A DNA stretch of 64,000 nucleotides from Martinezella miluonensis. Lineage in GTDB: Bacteria; Pseudomonadota; Alphaproteobacteria; Rhizobiales; Rhizobiaceae. Position 1 is the first letter of the stretch; the number at the start of each line of letters is the position of its first letter. The notes under the pieces are model-generated. The model had not been told where the DNA came from and did not search any database. It saw nothing but the letters and a program-made list of their open reading frames with translations. The position numbers and the translations under genes were made by a program. Below are positions 1-8,947 of the stretch, in pieces. The stretch lies in assembly GCF_900094545.1 (NCBI RefSeq), contig NZ_FMAH01000014.1, positions 54,244-118,243 on the forward strand, read 5' to 3'.

Positions 1-77
1 TCGTCTACAAGTCGAGCCTGAAGGTAACGCCGAACGTTTCCGGCGCCTTGCAGCCGACGCTGGTGTCTAAGGGTTGA
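1..77 (+). CDS. 3' end of probable ABC transporter substrate-binding protein (partial)
   Basis: Only the last 24 codons are in the window. Reading from base 3 they end in ...ALQPTLVSKG followed by TGA at 75-77. The other two forward frames stop at 19-21 and 68-70, so frame choice rests mainly on context. A periplasmic solute-binding protein is expected directly upstream of the Dpp-type permease at 305, and a polar tail of this kind fits. The function is inferred from position, not from any visible domain. Confidence 0.5.
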   Translation, partial: VYKSSLKVTPNVSGALQPTLVSKG

Positions 78-103
78 TACGTCTAGCTTTGACCGTGTGG
101 CCT

Positions 104-260
104 TGCCCCCTCACCCTAGCCCTCTCCCAGCAAGCGGGGAGAGGGGACGACTTTTGTATCCTCGCCGGAACGCGTCGTTAGGGGTAGGCTGTAGATGCCT
201 CTTTCCCCTTCTCCCCGTCAAAACGGGGAGAAGGTGCCCGACAGGGCGGATGAGGGGCTC
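104..260. repeat. Dispersed palindromic intergenic repeat, copy 1
   Basis: The region fills most of the gap before the permease gene. It opens with CCCCTCACCC and closes with GGATGAGGGGCT, so its ends are inverted. It contains an internal perfect hairpin CCCCGTcaaaACGGGG-type stem near 211-230. The closing part (about 207-260) is nearly identical to the element at 21269-21471. It is non-coding; the apparent ORFs across it are repeat artefacts. Confidence 0.8.
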
Positions 261-304
261 AGGGCTCTCATCGCAATCAGCCGTGCGATCGGAATTCATA
301 ACGA

Positions 305-1312
305 ATGATAGCAGTTTCCATTCTCAACCGCCTGATCATGGCCGTCGTTACGCTCTTTGGCGTAGCGCTGATCGTCTTCGTGCTACTGCGCGTCGTGCCG
401 GGCGATCCGATCGCCATGATGATCTCACCGGGCGCAAGCCCCGCGGACATCGCAGCGCTCCGCGCCCATTACGGTCTTGATGCAAGCCTGACAACACAGT
501 TCGGAATCTGGCTGAAATCGGTCCTCATAGGTGATTTCGGGACGTCGATCTCCCTGAAGCGTGATGTGCTATCCCTGCTCGGAGAGCGCCTCCCCGCGAC
601 GCTGGAACTTGCTTTTGCGGCCCTCGTATTGGCGGTTCTTCTCGGCGGTGCGGTCGCCATCGTCGGCACGCTTGCCCGCCGCACGATTTTCGAGCCCGTT
701 ATCGACAGCCTCAACGGCCTTTTCCTCGCCGTTCCGGATTTCGTCTGGGCTCTAGCGCTGGTCCTGGTTCTGGGGGTCCTGTTTCCGCTTTTCCCGCTCT
801 CCGGCCGCATCGATCCGAGCATCGACGTGCAATTCGCAACCCCCTTCTATCTCGTTGAAAGTCTGGTGACGCTTCGCTTCGGGATCTTAGCCGACATCTG
901 CGCGCATATGGTCATGCCGGTCCTGGCGCTGGGCCTGCCGCTGGCAGCCATCATCGCTCGCGTGCTCAAAGCCGCGCTCTCCGAGGCCATGGTGCAGGAC
1001 TATATTCTGCTCGCCAAGCTGAAGGGCATGTCCGATCTGCGGCTGGTGCTGCAGGAAGCGCTGCGCAATGCCGTCGGCCCGACGATCGCGCTGACCGGCG
1101 TGCAATTCACTTTCCTGATCGGCGGCACCGTCATCGTCGAGCGCATCTTCGCCTATCCCGGCATCGGCAACATGGCCATCGATGCTGTCATCAACCGCGA
1201 CCTACCGCTGATCCAGGGGCTTGTCCTGGTCTTCGGCGCCATCTTCATTCTTGTCAATCTGGCGGTCGATCTCCTGGTCGCGGCCTTCAATCCGAGGCTC
1301 GCCCATGGCTGA
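305..1312 (+). CDS. Dpp/Opp-type ABC transporter permease (DppB-like)
   Basis: This 335-residue inner-membrane protein has the DppB layout: an N-terminal membrane helix (about residues 9-30), a periplasmic segment, then five further helices. The cytoplasmic EAA-like loop (YILLAKLKGMSD, roughly residues 232-245) contacts the ATPases. Such permeases carry peptides, nickel or opines supplied by a periplasmic binding protein; the substrate here cannot be read from sequence. The stop overlaps the next permease start by 8 bp, which indicates one transcript. The start at 305 lacks a strong Shine-Dalgarno; an ATG at 338 is the alternative. Confidence 0.9.
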   Translation: MIAVSILNRLIMAVVTLFGVALIVFVLLRVVPGDPIAMMISPGASPADIAALRAHYGLDASLTTQFGIWLKSVLIGDFGTSISLKRDVLSLLGERLPATLELAFAALVLAVLLGGAVAIVGTLARRTIFEPVIDSLNGLFLAVPDFVWALALVLVLGVLFPLFPLSGRIDPSIDVQFATPFYLVESLVTLRFGILADICAHMVMPVLALGLPLAAIIARVLKAALSEAMVQDYILLAKLKGMSDLRLVLQEALRNAVGPTIALTGVQFTFLIGGTVIVERIFAYPGIGNMAIDAVINRDLPLIQGLVLVFGAIFILVNLAVDLLVAAFNPRLAHG

Positions 1313-2198
1313 CGTCACCTCGCCCGCCCTACCGAGACCACCCTCAAGAATGGCGAAACGCATTCGGGCACTGCTCTCCGAGCCGAAAGTGATCTTCGGC
1401 GGTGGCTTCATCCTGATCCTGATCATTCTCGCAATCTTCGCGCCCTATATCGCGCCGAAGGATCCGCTGGAGCAGGACCTGATGTCCGGAACATTACCGC
1501 CGGCCTGGGTGGATGGTTCCGATCCGGGCTTCCTGCTCGGCACGGATGATCTTGGCCGCGACGTGCTGTCCCGCGCCATCTTCGGCACGCGCATTGCTTT
1601 GACGGTCGCTTTCGTTGCGGCAGGGCTCGCGGCCTTCATCGGCACGCTGCTCGGCCTCCTCGCCGGCTGGTACGGCGGCTGGATCGACAAGGTGATCTCG
1701 CGCCTCGTCGATATCTGGATGGCCTTCCCGCCGGTGCTGCTGTCGATCCTGCTGGTCGCGGTCTTCGGATCCGGCGTGCATTCGGTCATCGCCGCCATCG
1801 TCATCATCGACTGGACGCGCTTCTGTCGCGTCGTGCGCTCCGAAACCCAGGCACAGGCGCAGATGGATTACGTCACCGCCGCCCATACGATCGGCTTTTC
1901 GCGGGCAAGAATCCTCTTCAGCGAAATCCTGCCCAATGTGACGCCCGTACTGATCGCCCTCGTCAGCCTGGAAATGGGCATCGCCGTCATCGTCGAAGCC
2001 ATCCTGTCCTTCGTCGGCCTGTCGGTCGCATCCGACACGCCGACATGGGGCGGCATGATCGCCGAGGGGCGGCAGATGATCTACCAGGGCTGGTGGGTGC
2101 TGGTGGTGCCGCTGATCGCCCTTTTCGCGACGGTGCTGGCCTTCAATCAACTCGGCGATGGCCTGCGCCGCGCCCTCGATCCGGTGATGCGCCGATGA
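1305..2198 (+). CDS. Dpp/Opp-type ABC transporter permease (DppC-like)
   Basis: This is the second permease subunit, 297 residues from the ATG at 1305. The reading frame is open upstream to 1221, but 1305 gives the normal DppC N-terminus and an ATGGCTGA overlap with the preceding stop. A short cytoplasmic tail is followed by a first helix at about residues 33-52. Further helices follow, with an EAA-type loop (YVTAAHTIGFSRARILF, about residues 188-205). It pairs with the DppB-like protein to form the channel. The ATGA overlap with the next ATPase suggests translational coupling. Confidence 0.9.
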   Translation: MADVTSPALPRPPSRMAKRIRALLSEPKVIFGGGFILILIILAIFAPYIAPKDPLEQDLMSGTLPPAWVDGSDPGFLLGTDDLGRDVLSRAIFGTRIALTVAFVAAGLAAFIGTLLGLLAGWYGGWIDKVISRLVDIWMAFPPVLLSILLVAVFGSGVHSVIAAIVIIDWTRFCRVVRSETQAQAQMDYVTAAHTIGFSRARILFSEILPNVTPVLIALVSLEMGIAVIVEAILSFVGLSVASDTPTWGGMIAEGRQMIYQGWWVLVVPLIALFATVLAFNQLGDGLRRALDPVMRR

Positions 2199-3067
2199 CA
2201 TCTCCGCTTCTTTCCATTGCCGGCCTTAGCGCCGTATCCGACCGCGACGGCGGCGCACTGATCCTGCGCGACGTTTCTCTCACGCTTGAGCGCGGCGAAG
2301 TACGCGGACTCGTCGGCGAAAGCGGCGCCGGAAAATCGACCATCGCCAAGGCGCTACTCGGCATCCTGCCTCGCAGCGTCCGCATCACCACCGGCTCGAT
2401 TCTGTTCGAGAACCGCGGCCTTCTCACCCTTTCCGCGAGGGAATTGCGCGGCATCATGGGCAGCGAGATTTCGCTGATCCCGCAAGACCCGCAAACGGCG
2501 CTCAATCCCGGCCGCCGTATCGAGGCGCAACTGACCGACGGCCTCCGATTGAAGCGGGGCATGTCATCACGCGATGCTCGGCAGCGCGCGCTGAAACTGC
2601 TTGATGAAGTCCATATCCACAATCCCGAACGCGTATTGCGCGCCTATCCCCACGAATTGTCCGGCGGCATGCGCCAGCGCATCTTGATCGCCGCCGCCTT
2701 CGCACTGGAGCCGAAGCTGGTCGTGGCCGATGAGCCGACAACGGCGCTCGACGTCACCGTGCAGAAGCAGATCCTGCGGCTGATCCGCGGTCTGCAGGAG
2801 GCGCATGGCACCGCCGTCATCTTCGTCACGCACGATCTCGGCGTCGTCGCCCAGATCTGCGACAGCGTGACCCTGCTCTACGCCGGCAAGGTCATCGAAG
2901 AGGGGCGCACGAGCGACGTGCTCGCGCATCCCCAGCACATTTACACAAAATCGCTTGTTGCCGCCGGCCCGCGCTACGACCGGCCGGATGCCGGGCTGAC
3001 ACCGGTTCCGCAGGCTGTGTTCGACCAATTGCGCCGCGAGATCGGCATTGCGAAGGAAAGCCGATGA
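2195..3067 (+). CDS. Dpp/Opp-type ABC transporter ATPase (DppD-like)
   Basis: This 290-residue ATP-binding subunit has Walker A GESGAGKST at residues 41-49, signature LSGGM at 155-159 and Walker B LVVADE at 175-180. The switch histidine lies in the VTHDLG motif. The start at 2195 (ATGA overlap with the permease stop) was chosen over the longer open frame. A C-terminal stretch around YTKSLVAAGP resembles the oligopeptide-transporter C-terminal extension but is short. It hydrolyses ATP on the cytoplasmic face to drive import together with the DppF-like ATPase. A further ATGA overlap joins it to the next gene. Confidence 0.9.
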   Translation: MTSPLLSIAGLSAVSDRDGGALILRDVSLTLERGEVRGLVGESGAGKSTIAKALLGILPRSVRITTGSILFENRGLLTLSARELRGIMGSEISLIPQDPQTALNPGRRIEAQLTDGLRLKRGMSSRDARQRALKLLDEVHIHNPERVLRAYPHELSGGMRQRILIAAAFALEPKLVVADEPTTALDVTVQKQILRLIRGLQEAHGTAVIFVTHDLGVVAQICDSVTLLYAGKVIEEGRTSDVLAHPQHIYTKSLVAAGPRYDRPDAGLTPVPQAVFDQLRREIGIAKESR

Positions 3068-3912
3068 GCGTTTCCGACACCCTCCTGTCTGCTAAGGGCG
3101 TTGAGGTCACCTATGGTGCCAAACCACATCTCTTCGGCCCGGCGGGCCATGGCATCAAAGTGCTGCACGGCGTTGATATCGACATCCGCCGCGGCGAGAC
3201 GGTCGGCATCGTCGGCGAAAGCGGCTCGGGCAAAACGACGCTGGGTCGTGCGCTGCTGCGGCTCGTCGATGTGACGGCAGGCGGCATCCATTTCGACGGC
3301 AAGGACATCACCCGCCTGCCCGATGCCGAAATGCGGCCGTTGCGCCGCCGCATGCAGATGATCTTCCAGGATCCGATGGCTTCGCTCAATCCACGCCACA
3401 CGATCCGCCGCATCCTCGTAGAACCGCTTCTCCTGCATAGACTTGCGGCAGACCGGAAAGGCGCCGAGCGACAGGTTGCTGAAATCCTCGAGCGCGTGAC
3501 GTTGCCGCAAGCCTGCCTCGATCGCAATCCGCATGAGCTTTCCGGCGGCCAGCGCCAACGCATCGGCATCGCGCGGGCGGCCTTGTTGAAGCCGGATTTC
3601 GTGCTTGCCGACGAGATCGTTTCCGGCCTCGACGTGTCGACACAGGCGCAGGTGCTCAATCTGCTGAAGGAACTTTCGCGCGACCTCGGCCTTTCCATGG
3701 CCTTCATCAGCCATGATCTCTCGGTCATCCGCGCCGTTTGCGACCGCGTCTACGTCATGCGCCTTGGCCGTGTCGAAGAAGAAGGCGATTGCGAGCGCGT
3801 CTTCACCGCACCCGCCTCCGCCTATACGCGCATGCTGCTGGACGCTATTCCCCTGCCGGAAATCGACCCGAAATGGCTTGGGCGCGATGCGGGACAGGAG
3901 CACGCAGCCTGA
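3064..3912 (+). CDS. Dpp/Opp-type ABC transporter ATPase (DppF-like)
   Basis: This is the second ATPase of the transporter, 282 residues. Walker A GESGSGKTT is at 51-59, the signature LSGGQRQR starts at residue 159, and Walker B FVLADE is at 179-184. The residues after Walker B read IVSGLD rather than the common PTSALD, with the D-loop aspartate kept. It is the last gene of the five-cistron import operon; the opposite-strand ligase stop lies only 13 bp downstream with no obvious hairpin. The close packing next to an aromatic-acid island makes a shared substrate possible but unproven. Confidence 0.9.
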   Translation: MSVSDTLLSAKGVEVTYGAKPHLFGPAGHGIKVLHGVDIDIRRGETVGIVGESGSGKTTLGRALLRLVDVTAGGIHFDGKDITRLPDAEMRPLRRRMQMIFQDPMASLNPRHTIRRILVEPLLLHRLAADRKGAERQVAEILERVTLPQACLDRNPHELSGGQRQRIGIARAALLKPDFVLADEIVSGLDVSTQAQVLNLLKELSRDLGLSMAFISHDLSVIRAVCDRVYVMRLGRVEEEGDCERVFTAPASAYTRMLLDAIPLPEIDPKWLGRDAGQEHAA

Positions 3913-3925
3913 AAAGGCATTTCCG

Positions 3926-5575
3926 CTATTTGAGGCGGAAACGCTGTATCTTGCCCGATTCCGTCTTCGGCAAAGCCTCGACGAAGATGATGGAGCGCGG
4001 ATATTTGTAGGGCGCGATCACGGCTTTGACGTGATCCTGCAGCGCCTTGACCAACAGCTCCGAGCCGGAAACGCCCGGCGCCAGCACCACGTGGGCCTGA
4101 ACGATATGGCCCCGCTCTTCATCCGGCTTGCCGACGACGGCGCATTCCAGCACGTCGGCATGCGAGAGAAGCGCAGCTTCCACTTCCGGCCCGGCAATAT
4201 TGTAACCGGCGGAAAGGATGATGTCGTCGGAGCGTGCGGCGAAATGAAAATAGCCTTCTGCATCCTGAATGAAGCTGTCGCCCGTCAGGTTCCAGCCGTC
4301 ACGCACATAATCGGCCTGCCTGTGGTCTGCGAGATAACGGCAGCCGATCGGCCCGCGAACGACAAGCTTGCCGATCGTGCCGCGCGGAACCTCGTTCATC
4401 TCGTCATCGACGACGCGGGCCTCATAGCCCGTCAGCGGCTTGCCAGTGCTCTTCGGCTTGGCATCGGAGAGCCGGTTGGAGATAAAGATATGCAGCATCT
4501 CGGTCGAGCCGATGCCGTCGAGGATCGGCTTGCCGGTCTTGCGCGTCCACTCCTCGAATATCGGGCCGGGCAGCGTCTCGCCGGCGGAAACCGCAATGCG
4601 CAGGGACGAAAGATCCGCCCCCTCCTCCATCGCCGCCAGCATGGCGCGATAGGCCGTCGGCGCGGTGAAGCTGATCGTCGCGCCGTATTCCTGGATGATC
4701 TCGACCATGTTCTTCGGCGACGCATTTTCAAGCAGGGCCGTCGATGCGCCGAAGCGCAGGGGGAAGATAACCAGGCCGCCGAGGCCGAAGGTGAAGGCGA
4801 TCGGCGGCGAGCCGATGAAGACATCATCGGGCGTCACCTGCAGCACTTCCTTGGCATAGGCATCGGCGATGATCAGGATATCACGATGGAAATGCATGGT
4901 GGCCTTGGGCACGCCCGTCGAGCCCGATGTGAAGCCGAGCAGCGCTACGTCATCCCGGCCGGTTTTGACCGCTTCGAAACGAACGGGCTTGTTGAGCGCG
5001 ACGCGATCGAGTTCGGCATCGTGGTTGGCGGTGCCGTCGAAGCCGATGACCTGCTTGAGGAAGCGGCTGTCCTTGGCTGCCGTGACAAGCTCCTCCAGCA
5101 GCCGTGTATCGCAGAGCGCGAAGGAGATTTCCGCCTTGTCGATGACCTTGGAAAGTTCGCCTGCCCGCAGCATTGGCATGGTATTGACCGCCACGGCACC
5201 GGCCTTCGTCACTGCCAGCCAGCAAGCAATCATCGCCGGATTATTACCGGAGCGGATGAGAACGCGATTGCCGGGTTTAACGCCGAAGTCTTCGACAAGC
5301 GCATGGGCAATACGGTTGGTCCAGTCCGCCAGCTCCTTATAGGTGCGGCGACGGCCATTCCCGATCAGGGCCACATGGTCGCCGAAGCCCTTCTCGACCA
5401 TTCGGTCGCTGAGCTCGAAGCCGGCATTCAGCCATTCCGGATAATCGAAACCATCCATCAACAGCTCGGGCCATTCACCCAAAGGCGGCAGATTGTCTCG
5501 TGTGAATGTATCGATGTGACCGGTCGGTCCCAGCATTGCCTCGCTCCCACATGCTTCTCGATCAATCGCCATCAT
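3926..5575 (-). CDS. Benzoate/2-aminobenzoate-CoA ligase family protein
   Basis: This 549-residue acyl-adenylate-forming enzyme would activate an aromatic acid to its CoA thioester in the cytoplasm. The AMP-binding P-loop FTSGSTGVPKA is at about residues 215-225, the adenine-contact GSTEM motif follows, and the C-terminal catalytic lysine sits in TESGKIQRF. Length and the stretch GSPPIAFTFGLGG resemble benzoate- and 2-aminobenzoate-CoA ligases. It diverges from the monooxygenase/reductase gene at 5837 across a 261-bp shared control region, which supports aminobenzoate or a related hydroxy/amino-benzoate as substrate. An internal ATG 13 codons in (MLGPTG) is an alternative start. Confidence 0.85.
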   Translation of the reverse strand: MMAIDREACGSEAMLGPTGHIDTFTRDNLPPLGEWPELLMDGFDYPEWLNAGFELSDRMVEKGFGDHVALIGNGRRRTYKELADWTNRIAHALVEDFGVKPGNRVLIRSGNNPAMIACWLAVTKAGAVAVNTMPMLRAGELSKVIDKAEISFALCDTRLLEELVTAAKDSRFLKQVIGFDGTANHDAELDRVALNKPVRFEAVKTGRDDVALLGFTSGSTGVPKATMHFHRDILIIADAYAKEVLQVTPDDVFIGSPPIAFTFGLGGLVIFPLRFGASTALLENASPKNMVEIIQEYGATISFTAPTAYRAMLAAMEEGADLSSLRIAVSAGETLPGPIFEEWTRKTGKPILDGIGSTEMLHIFISNRLSDAKPKSTGKPLTGYEARVVDDEMNEVPRGTIGKLVVRGPIGCRYLADHRQADYVRDGWNLTGDSFIQDAEGYFHFAARSDDIILSAGYNIAGPEVEAALLSHADVLECAVVGKPDEERGHIVQAHVVLAPGVSGSELLVKALQDHVKAVIAPYKYPRSIIFVEALPKTESGKIQRFRLK

Positions 5576-5836
5576 CGCCGCCTCCCCAGGGCGGTATGTG
5601 TGACGTCGCTAAAAAGATCGCACCGCCGAATGAAATGTTCAAGCAAGAAATTTTAAGCCTAAAATATTTTTGCCTATCATTTGATTTAAAAGGACTTTTC
5701 GAAATTTTCGCGGTATCGTGCAAACGCTCGGCCCCAAGATTCCGGAACGAAATCTCTTGACGAATGCCAGCAGCGAGATATTTTAAACTTAAATGATTTT
5801 TCGGAACCAACCTCGGTTTCACAGGAGGGAAAAGCG
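5576..5836. promoter_or_regulatory. Divergent control region of the aromatic-CoA genes
   Basis: This 261-bp AT-rich gap drives the ligase leftward and the monooxygenase operon rightward. It holds two related imperfect palindromes, ATTTTAAGCCTAAAAT at 5650-5665 and ATTTTAAACTTAAAT at 5780-5794, about 130 bp apart centre to centre. Each lies towards one of the two genes, as expected for operators of one repressor acting on both promoters. No regulator gene is adjacent. The operator role is inference from symmetry and position. Confidence 0.55.
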
Positions 5837-8155
5837 ATGCGCATCGTCTGTATCGGCGGCGGCCCCGCAGGGCTCTACTTCTCGCTTCTGATGAAGAAGC
5901 TCCATCCCGAGCATTCGATCCGCGTCGTCGAGCGCAACCGCCCTTATGATACCTTCGGCTGGGGCGTCGTCTTCTCCGATGCCACCATGGTTTCGATGCG
6001 CGAATGGGATCCGGAAAGTGCTGCCGAAATCGAGGACGCGTTCAACCATTGGGACGATATCGAAGTCCTATTCAAGGGCACGCGCCAGCGCACATCGGGC
6101 CACGGCTTCGTCGGCATCGGCCGCAAGAAGCTTTTGAATATCCTGCAGAAGCGTTGCGAAGAGCTCGACGTCGAGCTGATCTTCGAAACGGACGTCAATT
6201 CCGATCTCGATTACCCCGACGCAGATCTGGTCATCGGGTCGGACGGCCTCAATTCCAGGGTCCGCAATCATTATCCGGAAATTTTCCAGCCTGATATGAT
6301 CACCCGGCCGAACCGCTATATCTGGCTCGGCACGAACAAGCTTTTCGACGCCTTCACCTTCGATTTCCGCCGCACCGACCACGGCTGGTTCCAGTCGCAT
6401 ATCTACAAGTTCGACGACAAGACCTCGACCTTCATTGTCGAGACGACGGAAGAAGCCTATCTGGCCCACGGCCTCGACAAGATGGACCAGGACGGCTCCA
6501 TCGCCTTCTGCGAAAACCTGTTTTCCGAAGTGCTCGACGGCGCTTCGTTGATGACCAATGCCCACCATATCCGTGGCTCGGCCTGGCTGAACTTCAACCG
6601 CCTGATCTGCGGCAAGTGGAGCCATTTCAACGGCAATTCCCATGTCGTGCTGATGGGCGATGCCGCTCACACCGCGCATTTCGCCATCGGTTCCGGCACC
6701 AAGCTTGCCATCGATGACGCCATCGAGCTAACCCGCCAGTTCCAGATCCACGGGCACGAGAAAGACAAGATTCCGGCCGTTCTGGAGACCTACGAGGAAA
6801 TCCGCCGCGTCGACGTCGCCCGCATCCAGAATGCCGCCCGCAATGCGATGGAATGGTTCGAAGTCGTCGGCCGCCGCTATGCCGACACGCTCGAGCCGCC
6901 GCAGTTCATGTATTCGATGCTGACGCGCTCGCAGCGCATCAGCCACGAAAATCTAAGGCTCCGCGACAAGACCTGGCTTGAAGGCTATGAGCGCTGGTTT
7001 GCCGAGAAATCCGGCCTCACCGTCGGCAACGATCGGTGCCTGCCACCGATGTTCACACCCTACCGGCTGCGCGATGTCCAGCTCGTCAACCGCATCGTCA
7101 TGTCGCCGATGGCGATGTATTCGGCTCAGGATGGCGTGATGAATGATTTCCACATCATCCATCTCGGCTCGCGCGCTCTTGGCGGCGCCGGACTGATCTT
7201 CGCGGAGATGACCTGCGTGACCCCGGACGCGCGCATCACCCCTGGCTGCCTCGGCCTCTGGAACGAGGAGCAGGCTGCGCAGTGGAGGCGGCTCGTCGAC
7301 TTCGTTCATGCGAGCAGCGCCGCCAAGGTTGGTATCCAGATCGGCCATGCCGGACGCAAGGGTGCGACGAAACTCGCCTGGGAAGGGATCGACCAGCCGC
7401 TTATCGAAGGCGACTGGCCGCTGATCTCGGCATCATCAGTCCCCTACCTCAAACACAGCCAGGTGCCGAAGGCCATGGATCGCGCCGACATGGACCGCGT
7501 CAATGCCGATTTCATCCGCTCGACCAAGCTAGCAATCGAGACAGGTGCCGACTGGCTGGAATTGCACTGCGCCCACGGCTATCTGCTGTCGAGCTTCCTG
7601 TCGCCGCTGACCAATCTGCGCGACGACGAGTATGGCGGCAGCCACGAAAACCGCGCCCGGTATCCTCTTGAGGTCTTCAAGGCGATACGGGCGATCTGGC
7701 CGGCAGACAAGCCGATCTCGATCCGCCTCTCCTGCCATGACTGGACCGATGGCGGTAACACGCCGGAAGATGCCGCGATCTTCGCCGCCATGTTCAAGGA
7801 AGCCGGCGCCGACCTGATCGATTGCTCTTCGGGCCAGGTCTCCAAGCAGGAAAAGCCAGTTTACGGCCGCCTGTTCCAGACGCCTTTCTCCGACAAGATC
7901 CGCAACGAAATCGGCATTCCCACGATCGCCGTCGGTGCGATCTCGGAGGCCGACCACGCCAATTCGATTATTGCCGCCGGGCGAGCCGATCTCTGCGCCG
8001 TCGCCCGCCCGCATCTGGCGGATCCAGCCTGGGCGCTGCATGAAGCCGCCAAGATTGGGCTGACTTCTATTCCCTGGCCGAAGCAATATCTCTCGGGCAA
8101 GATCCAGTACGAAACCAACCTCGCCCGCGCGGCCACCGCCGCACCGGCGAAATGA
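5837..8155 (+). CDS. Fused FAD monooxygenase / old-yellow-enzyme (2-aminobenzoyl-CoA monooxygenase/reductase or salicylyl-CoA 5-hydroxylase family)
   Basis: This 772-residue fusion begins with a PHBH-type flavin monooxygenase (about 1-390). It has the dinucleotide motif GGGPAGLYFS at residues 7-16 and the second FAD motif GDAAHTAHF near residue 275. A TIM-barrel NADH:flavin oxidoreductase of the old yellow enzyme class follows (about 403-772). The architecture is that of 2-aminobenzoyl-CoA monooxygenase/reductase from aerobic anthranilate metabolism and of bifunctional salicylyl-CoA 5-hydroxylases. It would hydroxylate, and in the first case then reduce, the CoA-bound ring. AGGAGG at 5823-5828 sets the start. 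It leads a nine-gene run to 15080, with the ligase diverging from it. Confidence 0.9.
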   Translation: MRIVCIGGGPAGLYFSLLMKKLHPEHSIRVVERNRPYDTFGWGVVFSDATMVSMREWDPESAAEIEDAFNHWDDIEVLFKGTRQRTSGHGFVGIGRKKLLNILQKRCEELDVELIFETDVNSDLDYPDADLVIGSDGLNSRVRNHYPEIFQPDMITRPNRYIWLGTNKLFDAFTFDFRRTDHGWFQSHIYKFDDKTSTFIVETTEEAYLAHGLDKMDQDGSIAFCENLFSEVLDGASLMTNAHHIRGSAWLNFNRLICGKWSHFNGNSHVVLMGDAAHTAHFAIGSGTKLAIDDAIELTRQFQIHGHEKDKIPAVLETYEEIRRVDVARIQNAARNAMEWFEVVGRRYADTLEPPQFMYSMLTRSQRISHENLRLRDKTWLEGYERWFAEKSGLTVGNDRCLPPMFTPYRLRDVQLVNRIVMSPMAMYSAQDGVMNDFHIIHLGSRALGGAGLIFAEMTCVTPDARITPGCLGLWNEEQAAQWRRLVDFVHASSAAKVGIQIGHAGRKGATKLAWEGIDQPLIEGDWPLISASSVPYLKHSQVPKAMDRADMDRVNADFIRSTKLAIETGADWLELHCAHGYLLSSFLSPLTNLRDDEYGGSHENRARYPLEVFKAIRAIWPADKPISIRLSCHDWTDGGNTPEDAAIFAAMFKEAGADLIDCSSGQVSKQEKPVYGRLFQTPFSDKIRNEIGIPTIAVGAISEADHANSIIAAGRADLCAVARPHLADPAWALHEAAKIGLTSIPWPKQYLSGKIQYETNLARAATAAPAK

Positions 8156-8162
8156 GGATGAA

Positions 8163-8942
8163 ATGACGACTTCGGGCAAACTCGCTGGCCGTCACGCCCT
8201 CGTCACCGGCGCCGGCAGCGGCATCGGTGCCGCGATCGCCAGGGCGCTCGTCGTCGAAGGAGCGCATGTCAGCCTGGCCGGCCGCCGCAAAGAGCCGCTT
8301 GAAGCGGTTGCCGCCGAAATCGGTGCGCATGCGTTCGTGGTCGATGGTTTCGATGTCACGAGCCCCGACGCCGTAGCCCGGGGCCTCGCTAACGCGCGCG
8401 AAAAATTCGGCCCGGTCGATATCCTCGTCAACAATGCTGGCGAAGCGCCGAGTGCTCCCTTCGAGAAGACAAGCCTGGAAGCCTGGAACCATGTCCTCTC
8501 GGTCGACCTGACGGGCGTTTTCGTGGTGACGCAGGCAGCCCTTCCCGACCTGAAAGCTCGTGGTCCCGGCGCGCGCATCATCAATATCGCCTCGACAGCC
8601 GGCTTGAAGGGATACGGCTACGTCTCGGCTTACGTCGCCGCCAAGCACGGCGTCGTCGGCCTGACCCGCTCGTTGGCGCTCGAACTTGCCAAGACCGGCA
8701 TCACGGTCAATGCCGTCTGCCCAGGCTTTACCGATACGCCGATCATCCAGCGGTCGATCGAGACGATCGTCGCCAAGACCGGGCGCACGCCCGAACAGGC
8801 GCTTGGCGAGTTCACGAAATCCAATCCGCAGGGACGGCTGATCAAGCCGGAAGAGGTTGCCGACACCGTGCTATGGCTGGCATCGCCTGCAGCGGCATCG
8901 ATCAATGGACAGGCAATTGCGGTTGCCGGTGGGGAGATTTAA
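8163..8942 (+). CDS. SDR family NAD(P)-dependent oxidoreductase
   Basis: This classical short-chain dehydrogenase of 259 residues has cofactor motif TGAGSGIG at 15-22, NNAG at 90-93 and the catalytic triad Ser144, Tyr157 and Lys161 (YVAAK). It starts 8 bp after the monooxygenase stop with an adjacent purine-rich ribosome site, so it is in the same transcript. In the pathway it would oxidise or reduce a hydroxyl/keto group on the alicyclic or ring-opened CoA intermediate. The exact substrate cannot be assigned. Confidence 0.88.
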   Translation: MTTSGKLAGRHALVTGAGSGIGAAIARALVVEGAHVSLAGRRKEPLEAVAAEIGAHAFVVDGFDVTSPDAVARGLANAREKFGPVDILVNNAGEAPSAPFEKTSLEAWNHVLSVDLTGVFVVTQAALPDLKARGPGARIINIASTAGLKGYGYVSAYVAAKHGVVGLTRSLALELAKTGITVNAVCPGFTDTPIIQRSIETIVAKTGRTPEQALGEFTKSNPQGRLIKPEEVADTVLWLASPAAASINGQAIAVAGGEI

Positions 8943-8947
8943 GGGCG

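Noticed and set aside
3713..5656. 647-codon open frame on the plus strand across the ligase gene
   Set aside because: It is antisense to a full-length ligase with intact motifs and shows no family features; high-GC codon bias opens the opposite frame.
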